A stretch of 64,000 bases of DNA from Capronia americana (GCA_016110215.1 JADWQD010000010.1:1828905-1892904), one strand, 5' to 3'; positions 21,613-33,049 are shown, counted from the stretch's first letter. A program made the numbers and translations. Notes: generated from the sequence alone by a model not told the origin.

Positions 21613-23458
21613 TCATTCTGACCGCTTCACAAAGACCACCCCGGCGTCCTCCGGCCGGCGCATTTTTGGCGTGATCACGTTAAAGGAATCCTCCACCACC
21701 GCGAGGAGCGTCGAGCTGGCCTCCGCTTCCGTCTCGCCGCCGCGCGCCAGCGGCTTCAGCCGGTAGTCCTTGAGCAGGGTCGAAATGACGGCCACGAACT
21801 CGACTTGGCTGAACTTCTTCCCCGGGCACACCCTGTATTCTCGTCAGCATGGGGGCTCGCGCCGCTCGTGGACAACACGACGGGGCACGAAGAGAACGGC
21901 ACGGTGTCTGTGGATGACTCACCTGGGCCCGACGCTCCACGGCACAAACGTCGCTCCCGGTGGTGGGGAAGAGATCGTCTCCTTGCCCGTCTTGGGGTCG
22001 ACCTTGATCCAGCGCCGCGGCTTCCATTCCAGGCCGTCGTCTCCCCACCACTGCGGGTCAGAGTGGACGCCGTAGACGTTGATCGAGACGTAGACCTCGG
22101 GAGGAACCGACAGCTCCGTGTCACCCACGCGCAGAGTCGCGGGCTGGCCGACACACCACCGCTCCGTCACCGGGGTGGGACCCCACAGGCGGAGAGTTTC
22201 ATACTGCGGTCAACGGGTGAGCTCGCGGACACGATCACGGCGGCGGACGTACCATGAGAGCCAGACACCTCACCAGGGAGGGGAAGACGTCCTCGTAGGC
22301 CAGCTTTTCCACGTCGCGCCCTTGCAGGACCGCGTCCACCTCTTCCCCGGCCCAATCCTGCACGTCGCGGTTGATGGCGAGGAACGGGATCGTGTAGGTC
22401 AAGGCGTTGGCCGTCGTTTCAAACCCGGCCAGGTTGAAGATGTACAGGTCGCCCAACAACTCGGCGTCGGTCAGGTGCATCGGCTTCGCCGTGCTGCCGT
22501 GCGCCGTGGTCTTCTGGTCTCTCTTGGCCGCCTCGTCGGCCTCGACCAGCGCACTGACGATGTCGGCGGTGTAGCTGTTGCCACCGCCCTGGGTGATGGC
22601 TCGGTTGTACGCGATCAGTTCCTTCATATATTGTCGGAACTCCTTTCCCATGTCGCTCATCTGCCGGGAGAGCGCCGGGAAGACCCAACGGAGCAGCGGC
22701 ACGTTCTGGAACAAGACCCCGAAGATGATGTTCTGCAGGAGGAACTTCAACGCCTCCGCCAGGCTGGCGCGGTGTCCCTCGGGGACCTCGCGGAAGCCGC
22801 CGTCGAAGTCGTGCACGTGTCCAAACCCGGCGGCGGACAGGACGTGCATGGCGATCAAGACACAGTCGTTGCGCACGTCGAGCATGGTCCGGCGGGCACC
22901 CGGCCGCTCACTCGCCACGCGGAGCATCTGCCTCGCCTGCCTCGACGACTCCTCCCAGACGAGTTTGTTGTTCTGCTCCCGAAAGGCGGGGTTGACGATC
23001 CTGCGGTGACGCTGCCAATCCTCGCCGTTGAGACTGAGCACGTTGGGTCCGAACCCGTCGAAGATGTCGTACAGGTCCCCGGGCTTGAGCCACGTCTTGT
23101 AGTGCGACTGCACCTCGACGGCGGCGACGGGGTCATTGACGACGATTTCCGTCCGCCCCGGCGACACGATGGCGAACACGTTGCCGTATTTTTGATGGGG
23201 CCGGTGGCGCTCGTCCTGTGCCCAGGCAAAGTCGCCAAAGGTGAGCGCGTTGCGCAGCCCGGGCACGTGGCGGAACCGTCGGAGGTACGGTTGGACGATG
23301 ATCCACAAAGCCTCCTGCGACGAAACGGGTGTCACGACGATGGGTATGCCCAGCTTCCTCGCTTGCAGGTAGTTCGCGATCAGTGCATAGGTGCGGGCCA
23401 CCGTGAGAGCGAGGAAGGGGACGAGGAGCCACGACAGGATCGTGCTGGTTGAAGGCAT
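21613..23458 (-). CDS. Cytochrome P450 monooxygenase
   Basis: Three exons, 23458-22253, 22203-21923 and 21832-21613, with introns of 49 and 90 nt in frame, give 568 residues. An N-terminal membrane anchor (ILSWLLVPFLALTVARTYAL) is followed by the P450 fold. Landmarks: I-helix IFNLAGFETTANALTY with the A-G-x-[DE]-T-T pattern; K-helix ExxR as YETLRLWGP, created by splicing the first intron; a PERF-like WKPRRW; and the heme loop FVPWSVGPRVCPGKKF, whose Cys is the axial ligand. The second intron interrupts the heme motif between GP and R. All catalytic signatures are intact. The CYP family and substrate cannot be assigned. Convergent with the methyltransferase; its 5' side faces the ERG6 relic. 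Confidence 0.92.
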
Positions 23459-23957
23459 CGTGCAGGAGAAGCCCCGAAGACGACGACGGTGAGGACGTGG
23501 AACATGGTGGGAGTGGTGGGTTTTGGGTTATTATCTATCCCGCGATGCTTCGATGGACGCCTGAAGTCTGGACGACCGAGAGACGCGTATTCGTATGTCG
23601 TATTGACTGACCGAGCGCTTGGCGATCCAGGCGTCGGCGAAACCAAAACGCTGAGCGCACGCACACACAGAGCTACTAGATGATCAGTATTGCAACCGCT
23701 ATATTGAGAGGTAGGGACAAGAGGTCTAATAAGTAGAGCTCAATATGAGCAGGACTGGCTTAGTAAATATGATAATGTATAGTGGTTATGATGACTGGTG
23801 CTGGCGCCCGCGTACATGTCGCTGTGTGTGTGTGGGCGCATCTGCGTCAATACGCCGGCGTTTTAGTTTCCGATGACTCTGAAGATGATTCCCTCTCCGC
23901 ACCCAGACTGTGACTACCGGATACGAGGTACAACCTCCACAACCTCGCGACTGATGA
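23459..23957. promoter_or_regulatory. P450 promoter region
   Basis: 499 bp upstream of the P450 start. A short GT-rich run lies at about 23822-23834. No other element recognised. Confidence 0.35.
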
Positions 23958-24450
23958 ATGGGGAGACAAAAAAGCGGAGACTCATTCCACTTCTGCCGCT
24001 TTACTAACTCGGAACCCTTCTCTCAAGCTATAACCCGTCATGAACACTACCTCGCGCATATGACGAACCTAGACGAAGGCCAATATGTCCTCGACGTCGA
24101 GTGCGGCACCAGGCTTCCAGCTCGTGAAATGGTCAGGTTCATCGGCGTGGACGTCGTCAGTCTGCAATAATGACTATCAAATCGACCACGCTCCATATTA
24201 CGCCGCGAGGCAACGACTCAGGGTGAGCTGGACTTCACAAAGGGTGACTTCAGATGTCGTTCTCCAACTCCTCCCTCGATGCCGTTTACATCATCGAAGC
24301 CACCGTTCACGCACCAAGCCTAGAAGATCTTTTAGATCAATTAAGGTGTACATATACAAATACCAAGAATATGCGTGGGTGTCCTATGACTGTTGCGGAG
24401 GTGCTGTACTTAGGTACAGGGGACATTCAAATTACTCAGCCGAGAGAGTG
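23958..24450 (+). pseudogene. Relic of sterol 24-C-methyltransferase (ERG6)
   Basis: Three frames together retain a degraded Erg6. Frame A has SFHFCRF, EPFSQAITRHEHYLAH and YVLDVECGTRLPAREMVRF, then a stop. Intact enzymes have a GCGVGGP-type SAM motif where this has ECGTRLP. A second frame continues with NNDYQIDHAPYYAARQRL and a third with MSFSNSSLDAVYIIEATVHAPSLED, which is the conserved region around post-motif II. Fragments of the following VYEW-type block may persist near 24350-24400. The N-terminal part and the C-terminal sterol-methyltransferase domain are missing or unrecognisable. The order of blocks is collinear with the family, so this is a decayed gene or retained duplicate, not chance. 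Confidence 0.85.
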
Positions 24451-24670
24451 AGGGTCAGTATTATTGATTTGCCCTATGCGCGACGGGAGGTGAGTTGGTC
24501 ACATCGTCCTCACACCTCCGGTCACTTCTAATCAGGTCACGTTCCACGACGCCGATGTTTGGGTCGTCAATACTAGCAGGGCAAGGAAACGCTCCACGCG
24601 GAATAACGCGCCCACTTCGCCGGTCATTACGTCTTTATACAACATGTCCAGGCACTTGGCCGTACAGAAA

Positions 24671-25552
24671 CTATCCGCTTGCGTCACAGGCCACCTGGAA
24701 AAAGAGCGACGAGATTCCTCCCACTCCCGGTACCGTCGCCAGGGCGGCGCTCACGGTATCTTTCAAAGCATCCGAGCATTGAAAGCCGGACGGCGGCGGG
24801 ACCGAGGTGCATTGACTGTTGACGCTGACGGTCATGGACGCCTGGGCGGCCTTGTTCTTGTCCACGACCTGGACCCCGACGAAAGAGACCGGCGACGGGA
24901 CCGTGTCCAGGGCCTTCTGCATCAAGCCTTTCATGTAGTCTCTCTGGTTGTTGTCGTTGAAGCCTCCCGACATGGCGATCGTGGTGGTGCAGTCCTCCGT
25001 GCTACACGCCCCGGGATCGATCGCCTGGAGTCCTTCGTTGCACGCGATGTTGGTAGGTGCGAAGGACTGGGAGAGGACGAGCGTGTTGGTGGGATCGCAC
25101 GCGGTGCCGCTTGTGCACGCCTGGTTGACCAGCTTGTCGATCTGGTGCTGCAGCGTGTCCCCACCGAAGACCTGGATCGCCAAGGCGCCGACCGCGACGT
25201 TGCTCGTCGACTCGACGAACGGATTGGAAAAGGCCGCTTGATTGAAGCAGATGGCGCCCTGGCCGATCACCGGCGTGCACGCGACCGTCGACACCGTCTC
25301 GAGAAAGTTCTGGCACGCGCTGTCACCGTAAAGGTTGCACTGGAAGCCCGAATCGACGCTGACCACGTTGACCGAGTTGAATTGGCCCAGGGCTTGACAC
25401 CCGCTGCTGTCTGTCGTGTCTTTGCCGTTGGCGTGCACGTTTTGGATGGCGGAGCCTCCATCTCCTCCGCAACTGTCGTCGCTGAAGGTCTGGAGGGAGA
25501 TGTCGCCGGCCACGGCCAGGGTGAGGAGAGAGAGGCACACGAAAATCTTCAT
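24671..25552 (-). CDS. Secreted cysteine-rich protein, unknown function
   Basis: Single exon, 293 residues. The start was placed at MKIFVCLSLLTLAVAGDIS, a standard signal peptide, not at an in-frame upstream codon near 25939 that would bury the signal 129 residues inside. The mature protein is acidic and Cys-rich, with cysteines in DDSCGGDGG, FQCNLYGDSACQNF, VACTPVIGQGAICF, QACTSGTACDPTN, GACSTEDCTTT and further C-terminal sites. No catalytic motif is seen. This pattern is common in fungal secreted proteins of unknown role, including candidate effectors. Its 3' end abuts the ERG6 relic. Confidence 0.72.
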   Translation of the reverse strand: MKIFVCLSLLTLAVAGDISLQTFSDDSCGGDGGSAIQNVHANGKDTTDSSGCQALGQFNSVNVVSVDSGFQCNLYGDSACQNFLETVSTVACTPVIGQGAICFNQAAFSNPFVESTSNVAVGALAIQVFGGDTLQHQIDKLVNQACTSGTACDPTNTLVLSQSFAPTNIACNEGLQAIDPGACSTEDCTTTIAMSGGFNDNNQRDYMKGLMQKALDTVPSPVSFVGVQVVDKNKAAQASMTVSVNSQCTSVPPPSGFQCSDALKDTVSAALATVPGVGGISSLFFQVACDASG

Positions 25553-27069
25553 GATCGATGCAGCCGCTCCTGCTTCGGGATGGGGATCGTCGCTGCGCTG
25601 TGATGAGAAGGTAATGTGAGATGAGGCTCGTACGGGGTGGAACACCTCAGTTGGTGAGCCCGCACCCGGGGAGCTGGTACTTATACGCTCATGCGCCATG
25701 GCAGGGGGACAGGGCAGCATGTGTCCACCGTGGGCAAAATTGGCCCCCGAGGTCTTTGGCCGATGCGACCTCGAGTTGGAAAGTAAACTCGACCCTCCAT
25801 CTATGGCTCCTCTCCGCAGCCGCCAACAGGTCGAGGCGGCGGAGCGAAGTGAGATTGAGCCCGTGCTACCGCAGACAAGATTACTGACGTCCCGCTGAGT
25901 CTCTTTGAGAGGATGGAGTAAGGGGAACTCAATTTCCAAAACCCTGCCGTGTACCAGCTCCGAACGTGGACCTGTGCCGGGAATACCCCGTACTAGCTGG
26001 CATTGTATAGCCGAATCCGGTCAAAATAACGCACGCCCCTGCCAATGGCCGGCTCGGCTGCTGACAACACGCCCCGGTGTTTTTAGTGTCAGCTTTTGGT
26101 TCAAAACATAAACCACCACCGACACCTTCTGGATTCGATTTGTCGACTGTGCCGCCCCCCTCTGGCCGAAAGAGCCGCAGAAATGAGTTTTCGACTACCA
26201 GTCCGACACCTCCCCACCGTTCTTCCGACTGCGGCTCAGCTCAATGGTTTGTCCATGGCCCGCGTGGTGTCCAGCACGGTCTCGGCTTGATGGTGCAATA
26301 TACCCTCGACCCGCAACACGTCTGAAACAGTCTCGTTCAGCTTTTCAGCCCTGCTCGCCGTCCTTGGTCGTTGACTGCGGGACCGTGCAAGCGCCTTTGG
26401 TAAGAGTCCAAAAAGCCACCTGCCGCTTTCTCCAGCCTGTCGATCCACTCAGATCAAACCGACTGACTCGACCGGCCAGCACAGGGTTGTTTGCTGGCTT
26501 GCCGCTTTTGTGTGTTGTGCTGAAGTGAGTTGAGAGGCGCTCGAGGACGCTTGCACAGCCCTGCAGTCACCAAGCAAGTACTATACAGCCGAGCTCAGGG
26601 GAAAGGAGTTGTCAGAAGAGGCGATCGACATCCACTCGCAGCATTCCGCCATCACCTTAACAGAGATAAGCACTAATGGGGCAACCCACCTAGGAAGGTT
26701 CCATCAGATAAGCACTTTTGCGGCTAGCAGGGATGTCAGGTGTGGGCAAAGCATAACGCGCGCATCTGCATTCGGACTATTAGTCATATTTGTGATGGCC
26801 CACGATCCACGGAGTCGCCGCTTGGTATGTATTGGGTCCAGAGGATGACCGACCCGGGCAGGTCAAACGGTATAGCGTTCAAGGGGGCGCGCGCCTGTCC
26901 AGGTGCATTCATATGAAGCAACACCCGTCTCACACGCCCGACCTCGCCAGCACGGAAATCGCTGCGCCCCTCTGGCAGATTTCTTCACTTTCCCTCCGTC
27001 ACTCTTTCCATCCACCTACTCAGGCCCGAAGCGTGTCGAGTTCGACTCGAAACTACTCAGAGACAAACA
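25553..27069. promoter_or_regulatory. Divergent intergenic region, secreted protein / four-span membrane protein
   Basis: About 1.5 kb between divergent start codons. Open frames here (for example 26077-26325, 26832-27245 +) have no domain content and the last overlaps the following gene in another frame. No repeat or RNA gene recognised. Confidence 0.35.
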
Positions 27070-28091
27070 ATGGACCCTCGCCAATCTTCGTACGAGCCGT
27101 TTCGGCACGCCCGAGACAACCACGACGCCGACAGACACGTGGACGCTTCCGCGGACGACGAGACCCTCCTGAAGCAGGAAGACTACGCGCGCCAGCAACC
27201 TGCTCTGAACCAGCCCCGCGGTCAGGGCGGCCGCCGCGACAGTGATCGCGCACCTCGTGCTCGCTTTCAAGCCACCCGCACCGTCTTCAGAGTCCTGTCG
27301 CTCGTCCTGGCCATCACCATCCTCGGTATCCAGGCCTACTCGATGTACATCTGGCTCAAGACGCGACACCAGTCGACGAGGAACCAGACGACGGGCTTCC
27401 AGACCAAGATCTGGGCCGTCATCGATACCTGGCCGACGTGGGTCATGTTGGGCGCCGCCGTGGCCGCCGTCGTCGTCCACTTCATAGCATTTGGCAGTCT
27501 CTGTGGTTGCGTAAGTGTCGGCTTTGTCCTCCTCTTTGCCTGGACGACGAGTCCTTCCCCAAAAGGTGGTGGCATCAACAACTAACCGTGTCGTTTGTCC
27601 ACCAGTGTCAGAGCGTGCGCAGAGGTGCGTCCCACGTCTGGGCCGTCTACCTGAGCTCCGGCTTGCTACTTGCCGCGTGGATCGCGGCGCTGGTGTACTT
27701 CAAGGTCGTCGACAGCATGGGCGACAAGAAGAAGAATTGGGACCTTTGGTCGTGGAGCTGCCACAAACGCTCGACCAAGGATGGAGACGTGGCCTGGAAC
27801 GCCCTCTGCATCGAGAATGTACGTCCAGACCCCCGACTCTGAAATCCCTTGATGCCATTTCTTTTACGGGGGTACAAGACGAACACATTCCCGCTCTCGG
27901 TCTACGGAACGCAGGGGAAATGTCTACTGACGCACCTCGATCCTTTCCAGAACTATACCTTTTTCGCGGCAATCGTCGTCGTGCTTCTGGAGGGTCTCGG
28001 TCTCGTCCTATTCATCGTTTCCCAGTCCGGTGCCAAGATGAACATGCCCACGATGAAGGTGCCGAAATTCTCCGGGTACAGACGGTTCTGA
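27070..28091 (+). CDS. Four-span membrane protein (MARVEL-like)
   Basis: Three exons, 27070-27510, 27606-27818 and 27951-28091, all phase 0, give 264 residues. Introns are 95 and 132 nt, with clear gtaagt/gtacgt donors and pyrimidine-rich acceptors (accag, tttccag). After a ~70-residue hydrophilic N-terminus come four hydrophobic spans: VFRVLSLVLAITILGIQAY, WVMLGAAVAAVVVHFIAFG, VWAVYLSSGLLLAAWIAAL and FFAAIVVVLLEGLGLVLFIV. The loop between spans 3 and 4 contains a WDLWSWSCHKR segment and further cysteines. The four-helix layout with short termini resembles MARVEL-type fungal membrane proteins; sequence similarity to a named family was not certain, and no function is assigned. Confidence 0.72.
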
Positions 28092-28240
28092 AGCAGCGAC
28101 GAGGCCTGGTCAAAGATCGCGAGAACCGGGAAGTGGATGGGGGAGAAGAGTCATTTCAAAGGGACAACCGAAACTGGGCTGTTGAACGGAAGCATGGCTT
28201 TGTAGTTCCACTGCCGCGGAGCCGCGAGATAGTCGCGAAG

Positions 28241-28324
28241 GATGAGTCGCAAAGGATGAGTCGCAAAGGATGAGTCGCAAAGGATGAGTCGCAAAGGATG
28301 AGTCGCAAAGGATGAGTCGCAAAA
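28241..28324 (+). repeat. 14-bp tandem repeat (gatgagtcgcaaag), about six units
   Basis: Near-perfect head-to-tail copies of gatgagtcgcaaag, followed by a diverged partial unit (gagtcgcaag at about 28329). It lies about 150 bp downstream of the four-span membrane protein stop, in likely 3' UTR or spacer. It is a minisatellite with no spacers, so it is not CRISPR-like. The long minus-strand frames here are by-products of the repeat. Confidence 0.9.
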
Positions 28325-29047
28325 TATTGAGTCGCAAGGTGAAGAAACGAACAAGCATGTAAACCACGAGCTAGAATACTGTAATTACAGAGTGCATGAC
28401 GGGGCCATCCAGGATTTCTTATCTGCAACTCTGACTTCGACTTTTTTGTATCGTTGTCGGCGTCAAAAGCCCAGGCTTCATGTACAATGAGCTCTATGTA
28501 GCTTATCCATCATGAGGCTGTCCTTTCCCGCGAACCTCTGGTTCGATTAATTACATCCTCGACAGACATCGGCTAGCGCTTGCGTGCCATCCAGTATATA
28601 CAGCGCGCAGCGTTTCCCTCGTTGAGAGGTAAATTTGTATAAACGTATAGTCTGCATTATTCGGTTTCGCATTATTAACACTTCACGCACACTCACTCCA
28701 GCTGACCCTAACTCGTAGGGACCAGGGTGGTGGCGGTATAGGGCGACTTCAACCTTGGCTTAATCAGTAGCTTCTGTATAGTGATTTATAGTAAATACTT
28801 TTGTAATATGTCTAGAGATTTACTATTTACTTCTCCAGTTTCTTCCCCATTCAGACTTATTTATGTCTTTCGTTGTATTAGAGAAATACAGTATACACCT
28901 GTCGATTCTGAATCGCACATGACAGAGCGGACACGATAGACAGCGGCAATTTCCAAGGCGACAAGTTCTTTGTCGATTCACTCGCCATCATCGATAGGAA
29001 CCCTTCCGATGTTAGCCATCTCGAATGCACCACTGAATTCTCATCCC
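28325..29047. other. Intergenic, AT-rich in part
   Basis: About 720 bp downstream of the repeat. The segment 28640-28880 is AT-rich with short imperfect repeats. No gene recognised. Confidence 0.35.
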
Positions 29048-29522
29048 TTACGCAGTTGGATCGGTAGCACTGACGAAACAAATCGCACTGTCGACCGAGT
29101 CCACCCACGAAGCATCGAGGATGGCGGACTTGGCCCCCGATTTCATCGTCGTCGACCCGCAGGTGATCGCGTCACCGTTGCTTTCGCCTCGATGGCCGCA
29201 GGTATAGTCGCAAGTGACGTAGGGGGCGTCCGACGTGGTCGAGATTGCTTGTACAGACTTGGGCCTTTGGGAGAGAACTGTCCAATAACAAAGGTGAGCA
29301 TTGCGTGAGGAGGGGTTGATCGATTTTGGACAGACCTTTGAGCGCCTGGGGAGTTCTGTCACCCTCCAAGTCGATGGGTACGGTTGTATCGACATAGGCG
29401 TCGCCGTTCTCGGCGGACTGGCGGATGACGACCGTTCCACCAAGCGCGCGTGTCGCAAAGGGAGAACCACACACCAGTTGAGCACTGATCGCCGCGAGGG
29501 AAACGACGACCGTCGACTTCAT
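29048..29522 (-). CDS. Small secreted cysteine-containing protein, unknown
   Basis: Begins with a signal peptide (MKSTVVVSLAAISAQLVCGS). A two-exon model, 29522-29336 and 29277-29048, with a 58-nt intron (donor gtctgt, acceptor ggacag) gives 138 residues. Without splicing, the first frame runs into a basic low-complexity tail and a stop. The spliced C-terminal half has a compact Cys cluster (YVTCDYTCGHRGES and DAITCGS, then ICFVS), typical of small disulfide-stabilised secreted proteins. The donor is weak, so the junction is the main doubt. No family recognised. Confidence 0.5.
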
Positions 29523-31111
29523 GCTGTTCTCACGGGTCCAGGCAGCCTATTATTGACTGGGAAAGGAGGAGCGAGGCAGTTCGGGTTGATGGTGCGGGAC
29601 TGCGTATCATCCAGCCAGGAGTGGTGTCGTGGACAGTATACCAGATGCTTCGGCATACCGCAAGAGCAGACATGGTCGAAAGCAGATCTATATAGCAGCC
29701 GAAATCCTGCATGGCAATTCAATGAGGACGGCCGTCGGGCAATGCTTGACCAAACGCTGACGGCGGTGCGGTGCTAAGCGCCGCGTCTTGTGGCTGACTG
29801 AATCACTCAGCTGGCCTCGTATTTTACCTTCTGCACTCGTACGGCAAGTCATCCGCCACCAGCCCAGCCAGAACGATTTCTCAAAATTGCAGGTGTTGGA
29901 GGACAGACTTACCCCAAACCAACACAGGTATTGCCGGTCTGTAAAAGTACGGCTTCCGGCGCGTCGGGCTTTTAAACTCGCCAATGCGGAACTATGCACC
30001 TTGGAGAGTGCTTTCGAAATTCACCAGCCACGGAGAGCATCATCTACGATTGCAATTCGATCGTCATGTGCGCCCCTGGCGGTGAGCGAGAAGGCTTCGA
30101 CACCTTGTGTGTTCCTTGAAGTGTGAGATGGAATGCCTGCTGACACGGTAGGCCTGGTGATGAACGAGGCTGAGGTCAGTGCGGGGCATGTTCTTCTGGG
30201 GTCATCAATCCATCGACATTGAGGCCAAGAAAGAAGATGATGAAGACTAGAATTCATCCGCGGTCGAAGACCAACCATCCCGGATAGGAGATCCAACTAC
30301 TGCGTCTGATCCTAGAGGTCAGCCTGCGTCGACGCCTGCCCAGCTTCCACCGGCGAACTCGGCCGTCAGCAGGTCATAGGGGCTGGACGAGAAGTCTATC
30401 GGGACGACGAACATCAAACCGTGAACGGTGATTATCTCTCTCCTAGACGGTCTCTGGAACGAGGTAACAGGCCGAACGCAAAGGAGTGAGGTATCGAGAG
30501 GACTCCTCAGGTGGACCGTTGAGCGCGCGGTCTGAATGAGGTTAAGGAGTGGGGCCCAGATGCGAATAAAAAGATGCGAAGAATATCATTGTTAGAGATA
30601 GAAACGATGTCGAAACAGAACTGGATGGGGATGAGAGAGAGATGAGCATTGCGAGGCGCACACGGTAAAATGAGGCCGAAGGCCTACGGCAGGCTTAACG
30701 GCCCGACTGGGAGTGCTAGGGCGGAGCATTGCTGACATTCTGCTTGCGCGCTACTTAAATTCCAGCATCGTCGGTCTCCTCTCCTCGCCAGCCCAGCATG
30801 CTGCACTCCGCTCAGATCCTCTGAACATCATCTGGGAATATAGACTCGGGAGGAGATGCACCGAATCTTCAGGTCTTTTAGCCGGCTGACCGGCGAATAA
30901 TGACGATTGACTCTTTCCTCTAACTTTCCTGAGTACCTGGCGATCTCATGCATCATTCTTTTAACCGGTGCATTGCGGAGAAGAAATTCCCCGGTTTTCG
31001 GCACATCACCATCTCGATGCTCGATCCCACCATGGCCCGCTTCTATAATATGGGCCAGAGGCAGTCTCATCATGGGTCGCAGAAATTCAAGGGCGGAACG
31101 AGGCAGGTACG
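29523..31111. promoter_or_regulatory. Long divergent region upstream of the small secreted protein and GH43 genes
   Basis: About 1.6 kb between divergent starts, both of secreted proteins. ORFs inside (for example 29788-30126 +) have no recognisable content. The large size suits regulated promoters, but no specific sites were identified with confidence. Confidence 0.4.
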
Positions 31112-33049
31112 ATGCTGACAGGACGGTTGTTCGCGTGTCTGGCGATGAGCCTCGTCCCTGTGGCCCTCACGGCGCCAAATTCGTCCTACACGAACCCGAT
31201 ACTCCCAGGATTCTTTCCTGACCCCAGCTGCACTTTCGTGCCTGAATGGGACGATACCTTCTTCTGCGCGTCCAGCAGCTTCAACGCTTTCCCCGGCATC
31301 CCCATCCATGCCTCGAAAGATTTGACCAACTGGAAACATGTGAGCAACGTCCTCAGCAGACCCGAACAGCTCCCGGCCCTGGCGATGACGAACAAGTCCA
31401 CGAGCGGGATATGGGCCTCCACGGTACGCTATCACGAAGAGACCTTCTTCGTCATGACGACTCTGGTGTTCGACGACCAGCCTCCGACCAACTTTTCACG
31501 GTGGGACAACATTGTGTTTCGCTCGACGGACCCCTTCAACTCCTCATCATGGTCCGATCCGGTCCACTTCAATTTCACCGGCTACGACACGTCGCCCTAC
31601 TGGCTTGACAACGGCACCGTGCTCGTTACCGGCTCTCATCCTTGGCAGGTCCAACCGGGCATCACTCAGACAACGCTCGACCTCACCACCGGAGAGGTCG
31701 GACCCAGTTTCCGCTACATCTGGAACGGCACGGGCGGCCTCGCTCCCGAGGGGCCACATATCTACTTCAAGGACGACTGGTACTACCTGATGATAGCGGA
31801 AGGTGGGACAGGCGTGAACCACATGGAGACCATCGCACGTTCGAGGACTGTCGACGGCCCTTACGCACCGAACCCCGACAACCCCATACTTACCAACGCT
31901 AACACGAGCCAATACTTTCAGACGGTTGGACACGCTGATCTGTGGCAGGACGCCGCCGGCAACTGGTGGGGGGCGGCTCTCTCCACTCGATCGGGACCGA
32001 ACTATACGACCTACCCTATGGGCCGTGAAACGGTTCTGTATCCCGTGACGTGGACCGCTGGCGACTGGCCTGTATTACAGCCCGTGCGCGGACAGATGAG
32101 TGGGTGGGAGAGGCCTGGGACGAATCTCAGCATCGCCGGAGAAGGGTAAGTGACGAGCGTACGACGTCGGGTATGCGAACTGAAGAGTATGATTTAGACC
32201 GTTCGCAGATGCGGCAGACTACATCACTTTCCGGCCGAACTCCAGTCTGCCGATTCATTTTGTCCACTGGCGGATCCCCGTCGATGGGTCTTACACCATC
32301 TCTCCTCCCGGCCATCCAAATACCCTCCGGCTCAGCCCGTCGAGACTCAATCTGACGGCCCTCGACGGGAACTACGCCGGACCCGAGGGCCAAACCTTTG
32401 TCGGCCGCCGTCAGACAGATACACTGTTCACCTACGGTATAAATCTGGAATTCTCGCCGCAGCGGCAAGGGGACGAAGCCGGTGTCAGCGTTTTTCTCAC
32501 TCAGGTAAGCACCTTGAGCGCCGTGGTCGTGTAACCCCTATTGATGTGGTGCAGAACCACCATATCGACCTCGGCGTCGTCCTCTTACCGAACTCCAGCT
32601 CCTCTGCGTCGCCGCAGCCACTTGCGCCGTACTTCCGCTTCTCGGCGACATCCTACCTTGCGGTCCCACCACCACTGCTTGTCCCCGTCCACTCCTCGTA
32701 TCCGAACTATACGACCCTTTCGAATCCAAACGCGACTTCGTTGAACTTGTATCTCGAGGTCAAGGCCATCAATGTGACGCATTATGCTTTCTCTGCGGGC
32801 CCAATAGACGCCATGTCGGATACCATCACCATCGGTTATGCTCCCGCCGCGGACGTCAGCTTTGGTTTTACCGGTACGTCTACATAGGTGAACTTCTGGC
32901 CACACGGACAGGTGTACTGACGGACATCAGGGACACTGCTAGGTGTTTATGCCACAACTAACGGACGGAGCGTCAATGCCTCGTCGCCTGGTGCGCCGGC
33001 ATATATCTCGGAGTGGAGATACACTCCGCAAGGACAATTCTTGAGCTAG
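31112..33049 (+). CDS. Secreted glycoside hydrolase family 43 enzyme (beta-xylosidase / arabinofuranosidase type)
   Basis: Four exons, 31112-32145, 32198-32504, 32555-32873 and 32931-33049, with introns of 52, 50 and 57 nt that keep frame, give 592 residues. The signal peptide is MLTGRLFACLAMSLVPVALTA. The N-terminal five-bladed propeller carries the GH43 signature TNPILPGFFPDPS, whose Asp (D37) is the predicted general base, and the acid Glu is predicted in APEGPHIYFKDDWYYL. The C-terminal ~230 residues form a beta-sandwich-like accessory region, as in GH43 proteins of about 550-600 aa. Many N-glycosylation sequons are present. Predicted to act outside the cell on arabinoxylan or similar plant polysaccharides; exact substrate is uncertain. 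Confidence 0.88.

Noticed and set aside
22118..23452. 444-codon ORF on the + strand
   Set aside because: Antisense to the P450 exon 1; composition is a shadow of GC-rich coding sequence, and the P450 reading has all family motifs.
20648..25552. Secondary-metabolite biosynthetic cluster
   Set aside because: A methyltransferase, a P450 and an ERG6 relic are present, but no synthase, transporter or regulator; two tailoring-type genes are not enough.
24644..25603. 319-codon ORF on the + strand
   Set aside because: Antisense shadow of the secreted protein on the minus strand.
25553..25939. N-terminal extension of the secreted protein ORF
   Set aside because: Would place a perfect signal peptide 129 residues inside the protein; ATG at 25552 is preferred.
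28241..28324. Possible CRISPR-like array
   Set aside because: Units are contiguous without spacers and the genome is eukaryotic; it is a minisatellite.
28110..28428. Minus-strand ORFs with repeated LILCDSSFATHP units
   Set aside because: Produced by the 14-bp tandem repeat read in several frames; not a protein repeat gene.
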